Assembly (NCBI GenBank): GCA_964541025.1 | Contig: CAZIOW010000011.1 | Coordinates: 1-42,216 of the forward strand | From: JAGDXO01 sp964541025 | GTDB lineage: Archaea; Thermoplasmatota; Thermoplasmata; Thermoplasmatales; GCA-001856825 | DNA: 42,216 nt | Direction of reading: 5' to 3' | Shown here: in pieces, positions 25,295 to 34,453 of the stretch | Layout of the letters: every line of letters begins with the position of its first letter | Numbering within the stretch: the stretch's first letter is position 1 | Notes under the pieces: generated by a model | What the model was told of the DNA's origin: nothing | Databases searched by the model: none | What the model saw: only the letters and a program-made list of their open reading frames with translations | Translations under genes and position numbers: made by a program

Positions 25295-26562
25295 TGCCCC
25301 TTGTGGGTTTCGATGATACTGATTCCTCAAGGGAGATGTGCACTACATACCTTACAATTGAAATTCTAAGAGAGACTAATCTGGATTTGATTGGCTATCC
25401 AAACTTGGTAAGACTCAACCCCAATATACCTTTGAAAACCAGGGGGAATGCAGCTATTTCCATGTTGCTCGGAAGGGGATCCGGAGAGAAGGCCGAAATA
25501 GGAAAAATCTATGATGAACCAGTATTCTCTTACAGCAGTTACACAGAGGAAGAAATTGATATAGACATACTAAAAATAATTGAAAAATTTGCACCGAAGG
25601 AAGAAAAAACAAACCCTGCCCTGATTATAGCAAAGGAAAAGGAATCTGAAAATTATTACTGGGATGCGGTCAGAAATTTTGTTGATTTCAGGGAGGTGAA
25701 GAATAGGATTCATGGATCGGTGAATACCATAAATGGTGATTATGGAGTAGTAGGGGCAAACGCTGCAAATTCCTGGCCAGGTATCAATTATACCTATGAG
25801 CTGATATCATATCTTGAAAGGGATAAATGGAATGGACCTCATTATGTTGATGAAGAAAGTTCCAGGGCCATAGAGACTGAAATTCCTGAAACTTTTGACA
25901 ATTACGACTTCAGGAACAAGTATAATGCAATAAGACCGACCACCAAGACTCCCGTGCTCTTTGGTATAAGAAGTATAAGTACCGCACCCCTCTTTTCAGC
26001 CTTAAAAAAAGTCAAGAGTGAACCTTATTTCTCGTACATAATTTTCAAGACGAATCAGGGCACAGACGATCATTTAGAAGAAAGGAAGATTGGCTCATCG
26101 CAGCTATACCATTCCTCAATAATAAGGGGGTGGATAACCTCTGAACCTCAGATGAACAGGGGAGGGGTTGCCTCATTTGAAATGTCTGATGGCACTGGAT
26201 TCATTAAGGCTGTTGCCATGGAGCCTACAAAGGAATTCAGGAATACTGTATTGAAACTCAGAAAGGGAGATGAAGTGAAGGTATATGGGGGGATCACAAA
26301 GGAGGGATACATAAATATTGAAAAATTTCAGCTTATCAGGGAAGCTACCATCATAGAGATAAATCCACCTTTATGCCATAATTGCGGTTCAAAGATGGAG
26401 AGTGTTGGGAAGGGGAAAGGATACAGATGCAGAAAATGCGGTACCAGGGGAGAAGGTGTTGCGACAAAAATTGAAAGGGAAATAGAATCTGGTTATTACG
26501 AAGTCCCGATTATTGCAAGGAGACACCTTGCAAGACCCCTTAAACTTGGGGTGATAAAATGA
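25294..26562 (+). CDS. tiaS: tRNA(Ile2) 2-agmatinylcytidine synthetase TiaS
   Basis: TiaS attaches agmatine to C34 of tRNA-Ile2 so that it reads AUA codons. It is essential in most archaea. The 422 residues include the N-terminal MPLVGFDDTDSSREMCTT kinase-like motif, a TCKD-type region with TRGNAAISM, an OB-fold (RGWITSEPQMNRGGVASFEMSDGTG), and a zinc ribbon (CHNCG...CRKCG, near 360-385). Length is typical. It is coupled on both sides by one- and four-base overlaps. Confidence 0.95.
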   Translation: MPLVGFDDTDSSREMCTTYLTIEILRETNLDLIGYPNLVRLNPNIPLKTRGNAAISMLLGRGSGEKAEIGKIYDEPVFSYSSYTEEEIDIDILKIIEKFAPKEEKTNPALIIAKEKESENYYWDAVRNFVDFREVKNRIHGSVNTINGDYGVVGANAANSWPGINYTYELISYLERDKWNGPHYVDEESSRAIETEIPETFDNYDFRNKYNAIRPTTKTPVLFGIRSISTAPLFSALKKVKSEPYFSYIIFKTNQGTDDHLEERKIGSSQLYHSSIIRGWITSEPQMNRGGVASFEMSDGTGFIKAVAMEPTKEFRNTVLKLRKGDEVKVYGGITKEGYINIEKFQLIREATIIEINPPLCHNCGSKMESVGKGKGYRCRKCGTRGEGVATKIEREIESGYYEVPIIARRHLARPLKLGVIK

Positions 26563-27044
26563 TCTGTATCTCAGGTACACCCGGAACAGGAAAATCTTCT
26601 GTTATTTCAGCCCTGAAAGACAAGGGATTCAAATGCTCAGAACTCAATGATTTATCAGCGGAGTGCGAGATCGGAATTGAGGACGGAGAAAGGGTAATAG
26701 ATACTGACTGCCTGAAGAATATTCATTTTGAGGGTATAATTGCAGGACACCTTTCACATTACATGAAATGTGACTATGTCATTGTTCTGAGGAGCCATCT
26801 CAAGGATATCGAGAGAAGACTGAAATTAAGGGGTTACAGCAATGAGAAAATAATGGACAATGTGGAGGCAGAGGCAATAGACCTTATAGGATATGAAGCA
26901 GAGGAAATCCATCCTGGAAATGTGTCAGAAATTTTGAATGAAGACTTGGATGAAACTGTTAATAAGGTCTTGGATATTATAAATGGCGGAAAAAGATACT
27001 GTGATAATATAGATCTGTCTGAGGAGATACTGCTATGGTATTAG
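26559..27044 (+). CDS. AK6/Fap7-family adenylate kinase
   Basis: P-loop kinase with Walker A GTPGTGKSS at residues 7-15. AGHLSHYMKCDYVIVLR and the LRGYSNEKIMDNVEAE lid-like helix match the AK6/Fap7 family, which works in small-subunit rRNA processing and as an NMP kinase. The 161 residues are normal. ATGA overlap with tiaS; its last 10 bases overlap the next gene. Confidence 0.88.
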   Translation: MICISGTPGTGKSSVISALKDKGFKCSELNDLSAECEIGIEDGERVIDTDCLKNIHFEGIIAGHLSHYMKCDYVIVLRSHLKDIERRLKLRGYSNEKIMDNVEAEAIDLIGYEAEEIHPGNVSEILNEDLDETVNKVLDIINGGKRYCDNIDLSEEILLWY

Positions 27045-27622
27045 ACAAGGGAAGGTCAAAGGCATCTGTTCTGATAAATCCAGTCGCTACAAGACTTGGA
27101 TTTATGAATCCAGATACAATTACAACACTATCTCTTGTCTTATCATTCTTATTTGCCATACTATTCTACTTTCGGTTCCTTCTTTTTTCCTTTGTAGTAC
27201 TTCTGATATCTGCATACCTAGACGCTCTGGACGGTGCCGTGGCTAGGATGTTCAACAAGTCGAGTCTCAAGGGTGATTTTCTTGACCACCTTTTTGATCG
27301 GTATGTCGATCTCATAATACTTTTTGCAATGGCAGTCAGCTTCTACGGGAACATTTATTTCGGGACGCTTGCAATAGCCGGGACTTTCCTGACAAGCTAT
27401 GTCGGAACTCAGGCACAGGCAATAGGTATGAAGAGGCTCTATGGTGGTTTTCCAGGCAGGGCGGACAGACTTGTCATAATTATGATTACAATTATTGTTC
27501 AGATTTTCACAGGTAAGATTTTCGGGTTCTACATAACAGCATGGGTATTACTCTTTCTTGGAATCGCTGGAATCATCAACTCCGTTTACAGGTCTTCTGT
27601 TGTCTACAGGTCTATTTCTTGA
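27035..27622 (+). CDS. CDP-alcohol phosphatidyltransferase (archaetidylinositol-phosphate synthase-like)
   Basis: A 195-residue membrane enzyme with about six helices. DALDGAVARMFNKSSLKGDFLDHLFDRYVD (from about residue 66) is the metal-binding D-G-x2-A-R-x(n)-G-x3-D-x3-D signature. It joins a CDP-archaeol to an alcohol, most likely myo-inositol-1-phosphate, judging from archaeal relatives. The final 75 bases overlap, in antisense, the 3' end of priL. Confidence 0.85.
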   Translation: MVLDKGRSKASVLINPVATRLGFMNPDTITTLSLVLSFLFAILFYFRFLLFSFVVLLISAYLDALDGAVARMFNKSSLKGDFLDHLFDRYVDLIILFAMAVSFYGNIYFGTLAIAGTFLTSYVGTQAQAIGMKRLYGGFPGRADRLVIIMITIIVQIFTGKIFGFYITAWVLLFLGIAGIINSVYRSSVVYRSIS

Positions 27623-28609
27623 ATTCTTAATCCTGTAGTACTGGAGCGGATGATTTATCTTGCCAGTTCTGCACAGCTCATCGCTTTCCCTGTAGCACAG
27701 GCCAAGGGATCCGAGGGTCTGGCATGATGGTACGCTGTATTCCCTTCCCCTCCCTTTTCCAGTTATATGCTCCACCTGGTATTTTGTCATCTTCTCCACA
27801 TAATCCGGGACTTCTCCAAAATATTTCATTATCTCTTCATTGGGAAGGCCTATCCTGTGAAGGAATGTCACCAGGTAGAATCTTGCGGGATGTGAAACGT
27901 TAGCACCCTTCTCCATCTGCGAAATTATCATTGAAAGGCATGGTGGGAACGCATTCTTATTAAGGGGGCCGAGATTTGCTCTTTCCTGCTTTATCTGTTC
28001 TCCTCGTATCAAAATAGGATCAGCATATTCCTTTAATATAGCGGATACTTCATCTGGAAATTCCGATAATTCATTTACTTCTCTCATATATTTTCTGTAG
28101 AATGCCTCTCTCAGAATCTTCGATGTTATCTCCCTACTAGCAATCACATTCCCTCCGGACATCTCTTGATTGCATAACTTGAGTTCCTTGTCATTGAAAA
28201 CCACAGCATTCCTTAGAAACGAGGGAATTGGTATTAGGAATCTTCCATTTTTCAATTGCATATTTATTCCCAGTTCCATGCCTATTTTAATTATCACCCT
28301 GTCATCCTTCTCCAGCTTGAGATTTTCATAAAGTACGTTCCTTTCTTTTATTGCATATTTTGCTGAAACAAAGTAATCCCTTATGTATGTGAGCAATATC
28401 TTCGCCAGAATGTATTTCTTCACCCTTTCCTCAGTTTTCCATTCAAATGCTATATTCTTTGAATTGACCAAGGAAAGGATATCCTCTGAAACCTCCTTAA
28501 GGAGTGACTTATTCTCCTTAAGAAAATCTGCAAGTGATTTGCTCTCCCTGAAGAAATCCTTCAGCCCCTCACGAAGAAAGGGATACCTTGGTAACAAGTC
28601 ATCATTCAT
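27548..28609 (-). CDS. priL: DNA primase large subunit PriL
   Basis: The 353-residue regulatory subunit of archaeal primase. Four Cys expected for the 4Fe-4S cluster are present: FPPC (about residue 218), PSCQTLG, LGLC and ELC (about 305-325), in the order and spacing of PriL. A long basic/charged tail (about 25 residues) follows the cluster, and its codons are antisense to the lipid gene. PriS is not in the window. Four-base overlap with the dipeptidase gene upstream. Confidence 0.88.
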   Translation of the reverse strand: MNDDLLPRYPFLREGLKDFFRESKSLADFLKENKSLLKEVSEDILSLVNSKNIAFEWKTEERVKKYILAKILLTYIRDYFVSAKYAIKERNVLYENLKLEKDDRVIIKIGMELGINMQLKNGRFLIPIPSFLRNAVVFNDKELKLCNQEMSGGNVIASREITSKILREAFYRKYMREVNELSEFPDEVSAILKEYADPILIRGEQIKQERANLGPLNKNAFPPCLSMIISQMEKGANVSHPARFYLVTFLHRIGLPNEEIMKYFGEVPDYVEKMTKYQVEHITGKGRGREYSVPSCQTLGSLGLCYRESDELCRTGKINHPLQYYRIKNSRNRPVDNRRPVNGVDDSSDSKKE

Positions 28610-29682
28610 ATTACTTGGAGTTCTTTAGGCGCTGTTGTAAGGACTTCGCAACCGTCCTTCTTAACAACAACATCATCCTCTATCCTGACCCCTCCCTTGC
28701 CTGTGAGATAAATACCAGGCTCCACCGTAACAACCATGTTTTCCTTTAGGAAGAAATCGTAGCTTGGTGAAAGAGCGGGATGATCGTGAACGTTCAGGCC
28801 TACACCGTGTCCTAGGCTGTGAATGAATCTACCGCTGAATCTTGATGAGTCGATTATTTTCCTTGCCTCCCTGTCAACTTCCTTCCCATTCTTACCTTCA
28901 GATACTGCCTTTATGCCGGCAAGCTGTGCCTGCAGGACTGTATTGTATACATCCATCATTTCCTTGTCCGGTTTTCCAAAGAAAAATGTTCTTGTCATAT
29001 CTGAACAGTACCTTTCATACCTGGCCCCAAAGTCTATCAGAACAACATCACCTTTTTTGAGTTTTCTGACACCACCGGTGAAATGGGGTTCAGCTGTATC
29101 AGGCCCGAATGCAGCTATTGTGTCGAAACTGGGGGAAGATGCCCCCTTCTTCATCATCTCGTAATTTACCAGTGCTGCTAGCTCATTCTCGGTCATTCCC
29201 TCCTTTAGTTTGTCTGGAATTACCTCTGCAACTTCAGAAACAATTTTTGCAGCCTCCCTGATTTTGCTGATCTCCCTTTCGGTTTTGATCTGCCTCAGAT
29301 TCATTATTGAGTCTCCAACATCTATGAATTCCTTGTCAGGCAATATTTCCTTCAGATTTAGGAAATCCTTGTATGTAAGTCCGGAATAGTTGAGCCCAAT
29401 GAACGTCATATCTTCTGTAAGCTCCTTCAGGATTGCGTTCTTTTCCTTGTTTGATGAGAATACGAGTACATCAAGGTCCTCGGATTTGGCAGTCTGCTCT
29501 TCCAGTTGGCTGGTGATTACCTTCAGGTTCTTCCTTGTGAGAAATACATATGAGCCTTCGAATAATCCCCTTGTAAGTTGAGTGAAATAGAAAAATGAAG
29601 AATCCACAGTCGCTTCTCCGCCATTGAAAATTAAAATACTTTCAACATTCTGGTTCATGTCAAACAATTTTTCGGCATTCAT
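28606..29682 (-). CDS. Xaa-Pro dipeptidase/aminopeptidase (M24)
   Basis: A 358-residue creatinase-fold metallopeptidase releasing residues N-terminal to proline. The metal ligands are visible in order: LIDFGARYERYCSDMTRTFFF (two Asp), HSLGHGVGLNVHD (His), VTVEPGIYL (Glu) and GVRIEDDVVV (Glu). The N-terminal creatinase-N domain occupies about 1-125. Standard ATG start. Cotranscribed with priL by ATGA overlap. Confidence 0.92.
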   Translation of the reverse strand: MNAEKLFDMNQNVESILIFNGGEATVDSSFFYFTQLTRGLFEGSYVFLTRKNLKVITSQLEEQTAKSEDLDVLVFSSNKEKNAILKELTEDMTFIGLNYSGLTYKDFLNLKEILPDKEFIDVGDSIMNLRQIKTEREISKIREAAKIVSEVAEVIPDKLKEGMTENELAALVNYEMMKKGASSPSFDTIAAFGPDTAEPHFTGGVRKLKKGDVVLIDFGARYERYCSDMTRTFFFGKPDKEMMDVYNTVLQAQLAGIKAVSEGKNGKEVDREARKIIDSSRFSGRFIHSLGHGVGLNVHDHPALSPSYDFFLKENMVVTVEPGIYLTGKGGVRIEDDVVVKKDGCEVLTTAPKELQVI

Positions 29683-29721
29683 AATACAATAGTCACTATG
29701 GCTTAATTTATTTTTCTTTGC

Positions 29722-30282
29722 CTATTCCTTGAAAGTAACCACAAGTATTTCATTGAGGTCAGGGTTAATCTTATTTCCTACCTCATATTTTGAGAATGAG
29801 AATATCTCTTCCTTCCCATCTCTGTACCATGGCGAAGTCCTAATATTTTCGACTGTCGTAAGGGGGTCATATTTTATCTTTGAAAATGAGGCTCCTAGCG
29901 CATCCCTTCCAAGGAAAAGATCACTTTTCTGAATGTATGCCCAGTGCAACAGATAAATTATGTGCTCCCTTATTTCCATCAATTTCAGGAAAGAGTGGTA
30001 TGGAAATTTCTTCATCTCATCGTCATACATAACAAGCTTTGAGTGCCTTCTTTCCATTCTCTCAACAATTCCCTTGCTTGATAATATTCTTTCCGAGAAT
30101 TCTTCCCCCATGGGATAAATCAATATAAGAAAGTTATTCACTGAATTTATGAGCATGTTTTCATCCTGTCCTGTCATTTCAGGGAGAAAGCACAGGTAAA
30201 GTTCCTTATCTGGATATGAGAAATAATTAAGTGTGTCCTTCTGGACAATTTCATTTGCCTTTGAACCTATTGGTTTCAACAC
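29722..30282 (-). CDS. Conserved hypothetical protein
   Basis: I do not recognise this 186-residue soluble protein. It is alpha/beta with acidic patches (PEMTGQDEN, YDDEMKKF), a helix MEIREHIIYLLHWAYIQK near the middle, and no Cys clusters or membrane spans. The start codon is GTG. It lies 34 bp after the HD-domain gene and 39 bp before the dipeptidase gene, all on the same strand, so it probably belongs to a long transcript ending in priL. Confidence 0.55.
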   Translation of the reverse strand: MLKPIGSKANEIVQKDTLNYFSYPDKELYLCFLPEMTGQDENMLINSVNNFLILIYPMGEEFSERILSSKGIVERMERRHSKLVMYDDEMKKFPYHSFLKLMEIREHIIYLLHWAYIQKSDLFLGRDALGASFSKIKYDPLTTVENIRTSPWYRDGKEEIFSFSKYEVGNKINPDLNEILVVTFKE

Positions 30283-30316
30283 GGAGACATCATTCCTAGT
30301 GTCCTTAAATCATTTC

Positions 30317-31426
30317 CTATTGGTATTTGATTCCTTTGCTCTTTAGATATTCCTTTATTCTTTCCCCATCATTCCTATTGAAAACAAGCAACCCCAATCC
30401 ATGGAGTTCCTTTTCAAGATATTCCATTATGCCAGAAATTTCAGTTATTGGCCTGAGACCGTCCTGGTCAAGAATGTTTATGACTTCCTTCTTATATGGG
30501 GATTTGAAATATTTGGATGTTATCACTTGTCCATCTAGATCTTGGGCAATATCCTGAAATTGATTTTCATCAACATCAAGGGTCAAACCTGACGGCAGCT
30601 TTCTGAATTTTAACATTTCATATGTCTTGATGGTATTTTCATTATTTTTCAATTCCCCAATGAAATCACAGTCATTCCATTCTATAAATTCCTCGAGTGA
30701 TGGTGATAAAGTTTCCAGAGCATCATTTGCAAGAACTGATGCTACAAGTGATGTTCTGTGCCTGTAGACACTTCTATACATCAGCATTCTGGCAACCATC
30801 AAACCTTCCATTGCTGGTAGACCCTTTTCCATCACGCAGAATGTCCCGTCCTCTATTGTTATAGTATTCAATAATCTTGAGCTGTCCACCATCCCAAGGG
30901 CTACTCCCGTATAGTATGAGTCCCTGGCCAGATAATCTATCTGATCCATATCCCCGTTTCCAGAGATCAACCTGCTCATTATCCCCCCTTTTCCCTGCAA
31001 TATGCTGATAATCTTTTTCCTTTCATCACCAAGTATCTCTGATATTTCTCCGCTACCTATTTTTCCTGATATTATGTCGATGGAAAGTTGTAGATGATCC
31101 TTCCTGAATAATTTAACCATAGAATCTTCAAGAGTGTGAGAGAACGGCCCGTGCCCTATATCATGCAGCAAACCTGCAAGTGAAACCGCACTTATCGCAT
31201 CGTCGTCCATATCAACATTTCTGGCCGCTTCCCCTGCTAGATAATGAGTCCCAAGTGAGTGTTCAAACCTTGAGTGTGTTGCTCCAGGGAAAACAAGATA
31301 TGAAAAACCTAGCTGCTTCACTGAATTCAGCTTTTGGAATTCCTTTGCAGATATTAAATCCGATACCTCATCATCCAACTTTATGCTCCCATAGATGGCA
31401 TCATGAATTATCTTCTGTTTTTTCAA
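30317..31426 (-). CDS. HD-domain phosphohydrolase (SAMHD1/dGTPase-like)
   Basis: The 369-residue protein carries the HD metal site: HSRFEHSLGTHYLA (His56) followed by LLHDIGHGPFSHTLE (His88-Asp89) and DQIDYLARDSYYTG (Asp near 165). This is the architecture of archaeal/bacterial dNTP triphosphohydrolase relatives of SAMHD1; (d)NTP or cyclic nucleotides are possible substrates. The start codon is TTG, with a TATA-like AAATATAAATTT (31442-31453, minus strand) about 24 bp ahead, so the message is probably leaderless. It starts just 3' of the SRP RNA. Confidence 0.85.
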   Translation of the reverse strand: MKKQKIIHDAIYGSIKLDDEVSDLISAKEFQKLNSVKQLGFSYLVFPGATHSRFEHSLGTHYLAGEAARNVDMDDDAISAVSLAGLLHDIGHGPFSHTLEDSMVKLFRKDHLQLSIDIISGKIGSGEISEILGDERKKIISILQGKGGIMSRLISGNGDMDQIDYLARDSYYTGVALGMVDSSRLLNTITIEDGTFCVMEKGLPAMEGLMVARMLMYRSVYRHRTSLVASVLANDALETLSPSLEEFIEWNDCDFIGELKNNENTIKTYEMLKFRKLPSGLTLDVDENQFQDIAQDLDGQVITSKYFKSPYKKEVINILDQDGLRPITEISGIMEYLEKELHGLGLLVFNRNDGERIKEYLKSKGIKYQ

Positions 31427-31461
31427 CGAATATGCAATTTAAATTTATATTTAAACTTAAA

Positions 31462-31766
31462 GCCGGGCCACCGGTATCGAAGGACAGTCATTCAGGCACT
31501 TTCCCCCCTCGACCCTTAGCTCCGTTCCCCCTTCAGCATCCAAAGTCCACGTAACCGTTGCTCCCTTCCGGTCCTGGCGGATTCCCGTGATAAGCTGCAT
31601 GCCGTTTCCCTCCGGAAATAGCACACAGTACTCGGATCCGAAGGGACAGAACCTCATCGGATCTCGGGGGCATGTCTGATGACAGTTGCCTCCTTTACCG
31701 GCTGTCGCCCCCGCGTATAGACGGTTTCGGGTGGTAGGAGACGCCTATCCTCCCGGCCAGCCCGGC
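31462..31766 (-). ncRNA. Signal recognition particle RNA (archaeal 7S)
   Basis: A GC-rich island of 305 bases in an A/T-rich region, with 5' GCCGGG pairing to 3' CCCGGC. The helix-8 core on the minus strand reads CCAGGACCGGAAGGGAGCAA (about 31558-31577), matching the conserved SRP54-binding loop (GGAAG and AGCA). The 5' Alu-like end and GC-rich stems are present. Length agrees with archaeal SRP RNAs (about 300 nt). A/T-rich sequence upstream (31775-31800) can serve as promoter. An open frame within it is a by-product of composition. Confidence 0.92.
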
Positions 31767-31813
31767 AAAACACCTATATATTTTTCAAGAAAAACTTATC
31801 GCTATCAACATTG

Positions 31814-32269
31814 TTATACAATATAATCTGTGTCATCTGAATCAAAGTTACCTATGATTTGAATTTTACCGTCTGAATTAAAGGAATAAGATGCAAGAAA
31901 GGGGAATACTTCCCATGGGCCCTTATCTGACAGCTCATATTCCAGACTTCCTTTCCCTATTTCTTTCTCCATGATTTGTCTTGCCATTTTTCTTGTTCCC
32001 ATTTCATCTTCGTAGCCCAGAGAATGGATGTATTCATGGGTGAGCAAAACTTTCACGAGCGCCTCCTTTTCAGTCTGCCCTCTGCCCCATGCATCCATTG
32101 CTGAGATCAGGTTTCCATTAAGCACTATGTAATTACCTCCAGAAACCCAATACGCACCTACACCTGGGTCAAAATACGATATGGCTAGGCCAACTGGCCT
32201 ATCTTTTTTAACATGCTTTCTAACTATCCTCTTTACTTCTTTAAATATATAATCATAATTAAGTTTCAT
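31814..32269 (-). CDS. Small HExxH zinc-metallopeptidase-like protein
   Basis: A 151-residue protein with LLTHEYIHSLGYEDE: His78-Glu79-x-x-His82 and acidic residues six to seven positions later, the layout of a metzincin or gluzincin-like minimal zinc site. Preceding YWVSGGNYIVLNGNLI gives a beta edge strand as in small proteases. There is no signal peptide, so it should be cytoplasmic. The family is not identified; substrate unknown. It stands between the SRP RNA and the ABC transporter genes. Confidence 0.6.
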   Translation of the reverse strand: MKLNYDYIFKEVKRIVRKHVKKDRPVGLAISYFDPGVGAYWVSGGNYIVLNGNLISAMDAWGRGQTEKEALVKVLLTHEYIHSLGYEDEMGTRKMARQIMEKEIGKGSLEYELSDKGPWEVFPFLASYSFNSDGKIQIIGNFDSDDTDYIV

Positions 32270-32344
32270 AAGATAACTATAGTAAAAGGAAATAAATCTT
32301 TTTCCTTATTTTTCTTGCTATCAGATCTGGATACCATCATAAAT

Positions 32345-33094
32345 TCATTCCCTCCATCTGATGAACCTTCTTCCAAGGAACAGGAGGGCGACAGTTTCTG
32401 CAAGCAAAATGAAAACCATATTCCATATCATAGGCTCAAGTCCCAGGACTCCCTGAAGAATTACCGCGGATGGAGTTACAGGCGAGATTGAAAGAACGTA
32501 GAGAACCCATTTTGGAAGGAATGTGTATGGGTAAAAGGTTGGAGGTAAAACTGTCATCACTATTGACAGAACTGCAGTTATACCCCACACATTTCTTATG
32601 TGTTTCAATATCCCTGCTATTATGAAAGCTATATTAGATACTGAGATTGTTACTGCTATCAGAACAAGTACTATAGGAATTATAGAAGCAAGGGTGAATA
32701 TTTTGAAATAAATCCCGAGTATTGCATATAGTACTATTCCTGGAAGTGAAAAAACAAGATAGCTGAGTGTCAAACCCAGCATATAATCGTCCGGGGTTAT
32801 TTTTGTTGGGACATAGAGATCCTGTATTTTTATCTGCAGTCTGAAAAAGGCTGCGTCTGCGGCACCATTTATGCAGTTTGATGCTATTATAGATACAAAT
32901 CCTCCTATAAGGGCATAGCTTACCAGCGCCCCATGAGATAAAATTGTGACCATGAATAGAAGGGTAAGCGGGAGAGAAAGGGAGGCAATTAGATAGGAAG
33001 GCCCTCTCTTGATTATGTAGAAACCGTAGTACCATGCAAAATATGAGATATACTTAAGATTCAAGTGAGACACCTTTAGAAAGGAACAGGTCAT
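32345..33094 (-). CDS. ABC-2-type transporter permease
   Basis: A 249-residue membrane protein with six hydrophobic segments and the central region and VLPPTFYPYTFLPKWVLYVLSISPVTPSAVILQG that marks ABC-2 permeases. It follows the ATPase gene. ATG 33094 overlaps the ATPase end by 41 bp; later starts (GTG at 33073 or TTG at 33064) would lessen the overlap and have AGGTG nearby, so the true start is uncertain. Likely exports a drug, lipid or polysaccharide precursor. Confidence 0.78.
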   Translation of the reverse strand: MTCSFLKVSHLNLKYISYFAWYYGFYIIKRGPSYLIASLSLPLTLLFMVTILSHGALVSYALIGGFVSIIASNCINGAADAAFFRLQIKIQDLYVPTKITPDDYMLGLTLSYLVFSLPGIVLYAILGIYFKIFTLASIIPIVLVLIAVTISVSNIAFIIAGILKHIRNVWGITAVLSIVMTVLPPTFYPYTFLPKWVLYVLSISPVTPSAVILQGVLGLEPMIWNMVFILLAETVALLFLGRRFIRWRE

Positions 33095-33893
33095 CTAGAT
33101 TTATTTTCTTGATATCATACCCCATCTGAAGAAACTTATCTACTTCATCTTTTACAATGTATTTTATGGCAATATTGCCAACTTTAATGTCATAAATCTC
33201 TCCACCCATTTTCTCTGCCCTCATTTTATTTTCGTAGTTTTTCAGTAGGTCCTGAATAGTGCCATATGCGACCACTGTCCCTGAATCCATAACTGATACT
33301 GTTTCTGAAAGCTCCTGTGCCTCTTCCATATAATGGGTGGTAAGAATAACTTTGGATTTCAGTCTCTTCACAGCTGACCAGACTTCCATTCTTGAAAGAG
33401 GATCCAGACCTGTGGTTGGTTCATCCAGGAAAATAACTTCTGCATTTGACGCAAGCGCCATTGCAACAAATACTTTGCGTTTCATTCCACCAGAAAGCGT
33501 ATCTGATGGTGAATTTCTGAAGTCATCCATCTCAAGTTCTTCGAGCGCTTCCCTTGCAGCTGAGGATGCTTGCTGCGCTGTGAAACCTTTTGCAATCAAG
33601 TAAAGCTTTACCTGCTCCATCGGAGATAGAATTCCTATGGGTTGAGATTCCTGCGGGATGCTGCTTATTATGTCCCTTACTTTCTTCGTGTCTCTCATAA
33701 TATCATAGCCCTCTATTGTGGCAGTGCCTTCTGAAGGCGTAAGTTGAGTTGAAAGTATTCTAATAAGTGTTGTTTTTCCAGCTCCATTTCGCCCAATTAT
33801 AGTGGTAACCCTACTGTCAATTTCTAAATCTATCCCCTTTAGGGCATAGAAATTTCTTGAATATCTTTTCTTCAAACTATTAATTTCTATCAT
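33054..33893 (-). CDS. ABC transporter ATP-binding protein
   Basis: The 279 residues contain Walker A GRNGAGKTT, Q-loop SIPQESQP, signature LSGGMKRK, Walker B VIFLDEPTTGLDP and the H-loop TTHYMEE, all intact. A C-terminal extension of about 60 residues (from MRAEKMGGE) resembles the DrrA-type tail. It drives the ABC-2 permease. It starts one base after the Lrp-type regulator ends, so the three genes form one operon. Confidence 0.93.
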   Translation of the reverse strand: MIEINSLKKRYSRNFYALKGIDLEIDSRVTTIIGRNGAGKTTLIRILSTQLTPSEGTATIEGYDIMRDTKKVRDIISSIPQESQPIGILSPMEQVKLYLIAKGFTAQQASSAAREALEELEMDDFRNSPSDTLSGGMKRKVFVAMALASNAEVIFLDEPTTGLDPLSRMEVWSAVKRLKSKVILTTHYMEEAQELSETVSVMDSGTVVAYGTIQDLLKNYENKMRAEKMGGEIYDIKVGNIAIKYIVKDEVDKFLQMGYDIKKINLDDLFLSKGVSLES

Positions 33894-33894
33894 T

Positions 33895-34359
33895 TTATGC
33901 TTTCAGTTTTATGTTTGGATCTTCCTTGTAAACTCCGATGCTTATCATGGTTTCAATATTCTTTATTCCCTTAATGGAACCAATCTTTTCTATTTCAAAT
34001 TCTTTAAGCTCTGTATTATCCCTGACCTTCACTTTTAGAAGGATATCATTGTCCCCTGTTACGTGATGGATATCCATGACCTCATCAAGTCTTGAAAGTT
34101 CCTTTGCAATCCTATCTAACTCTTTGATATCATTTATTGATAACTTGATGTATGCAGTTACCCTGTAATCAATCTTTTCATAATCAATTATAGGAACTAT
34201 TTTTCTAATTATCTCCCTGTCTTTCAATCTCTTTACTCTCTGAAAAATCGTGGTTGCAGGTGATTTTACTTTTTTAGATATTTCTGAATATCCTAATGTA
34301 GCATCCTCTTTCAATACATTAAGAATTTTTATGTCCAATGAATCATATTTCGCTTTCAT
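33895..34359 (-). CDS. Lrp/AsnC-family transcriptional regulator
   Basis: The 154-residue protein has an N-terminal winged helix-turn-helix (DSLDIKILNVLKEDATLGYSEISKKVKSPATTIFQRVKRL) and a C-terminal RAM/ligand domain with VTGDNDILLKVKV. It heads the ABC transporter operon and probably controls it in response to a small ligand, perhaps an amino acid. ATG 34359 is divergent from the rpe gene, whose start lies 94 bp away. Confidence 0.9.
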   Translation of the reverse strand: MKAKYDSLDIKILNVLKEDATLGYSEISKKVKSPATTIFQRVKRLKDREIIRKIVPIIDYEKIDYRVTAYIKLSINDIKELDRIAKELSRLDEVMDIHHVTGDNDILLKVKVRDNTELKEFEIEKIGSIKGIKNIETMISIGVYKEDPNIKLKA

Positions 34360-34453
34360 TGCTTATTATTTTCAGAAAGTATTTAGAAATTTTGTATGGC
34401 AAATAGCATAAGACAAATTTTTATGATTCAAGTTCATAACTCTATTGATGTAA

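Noticed and set aside
31457..31657. Open frame inside the GC-rich island
   Set aside because: The island is SRP RNA (conserved helix-8 core, pairing ends), so the frame is accidental.
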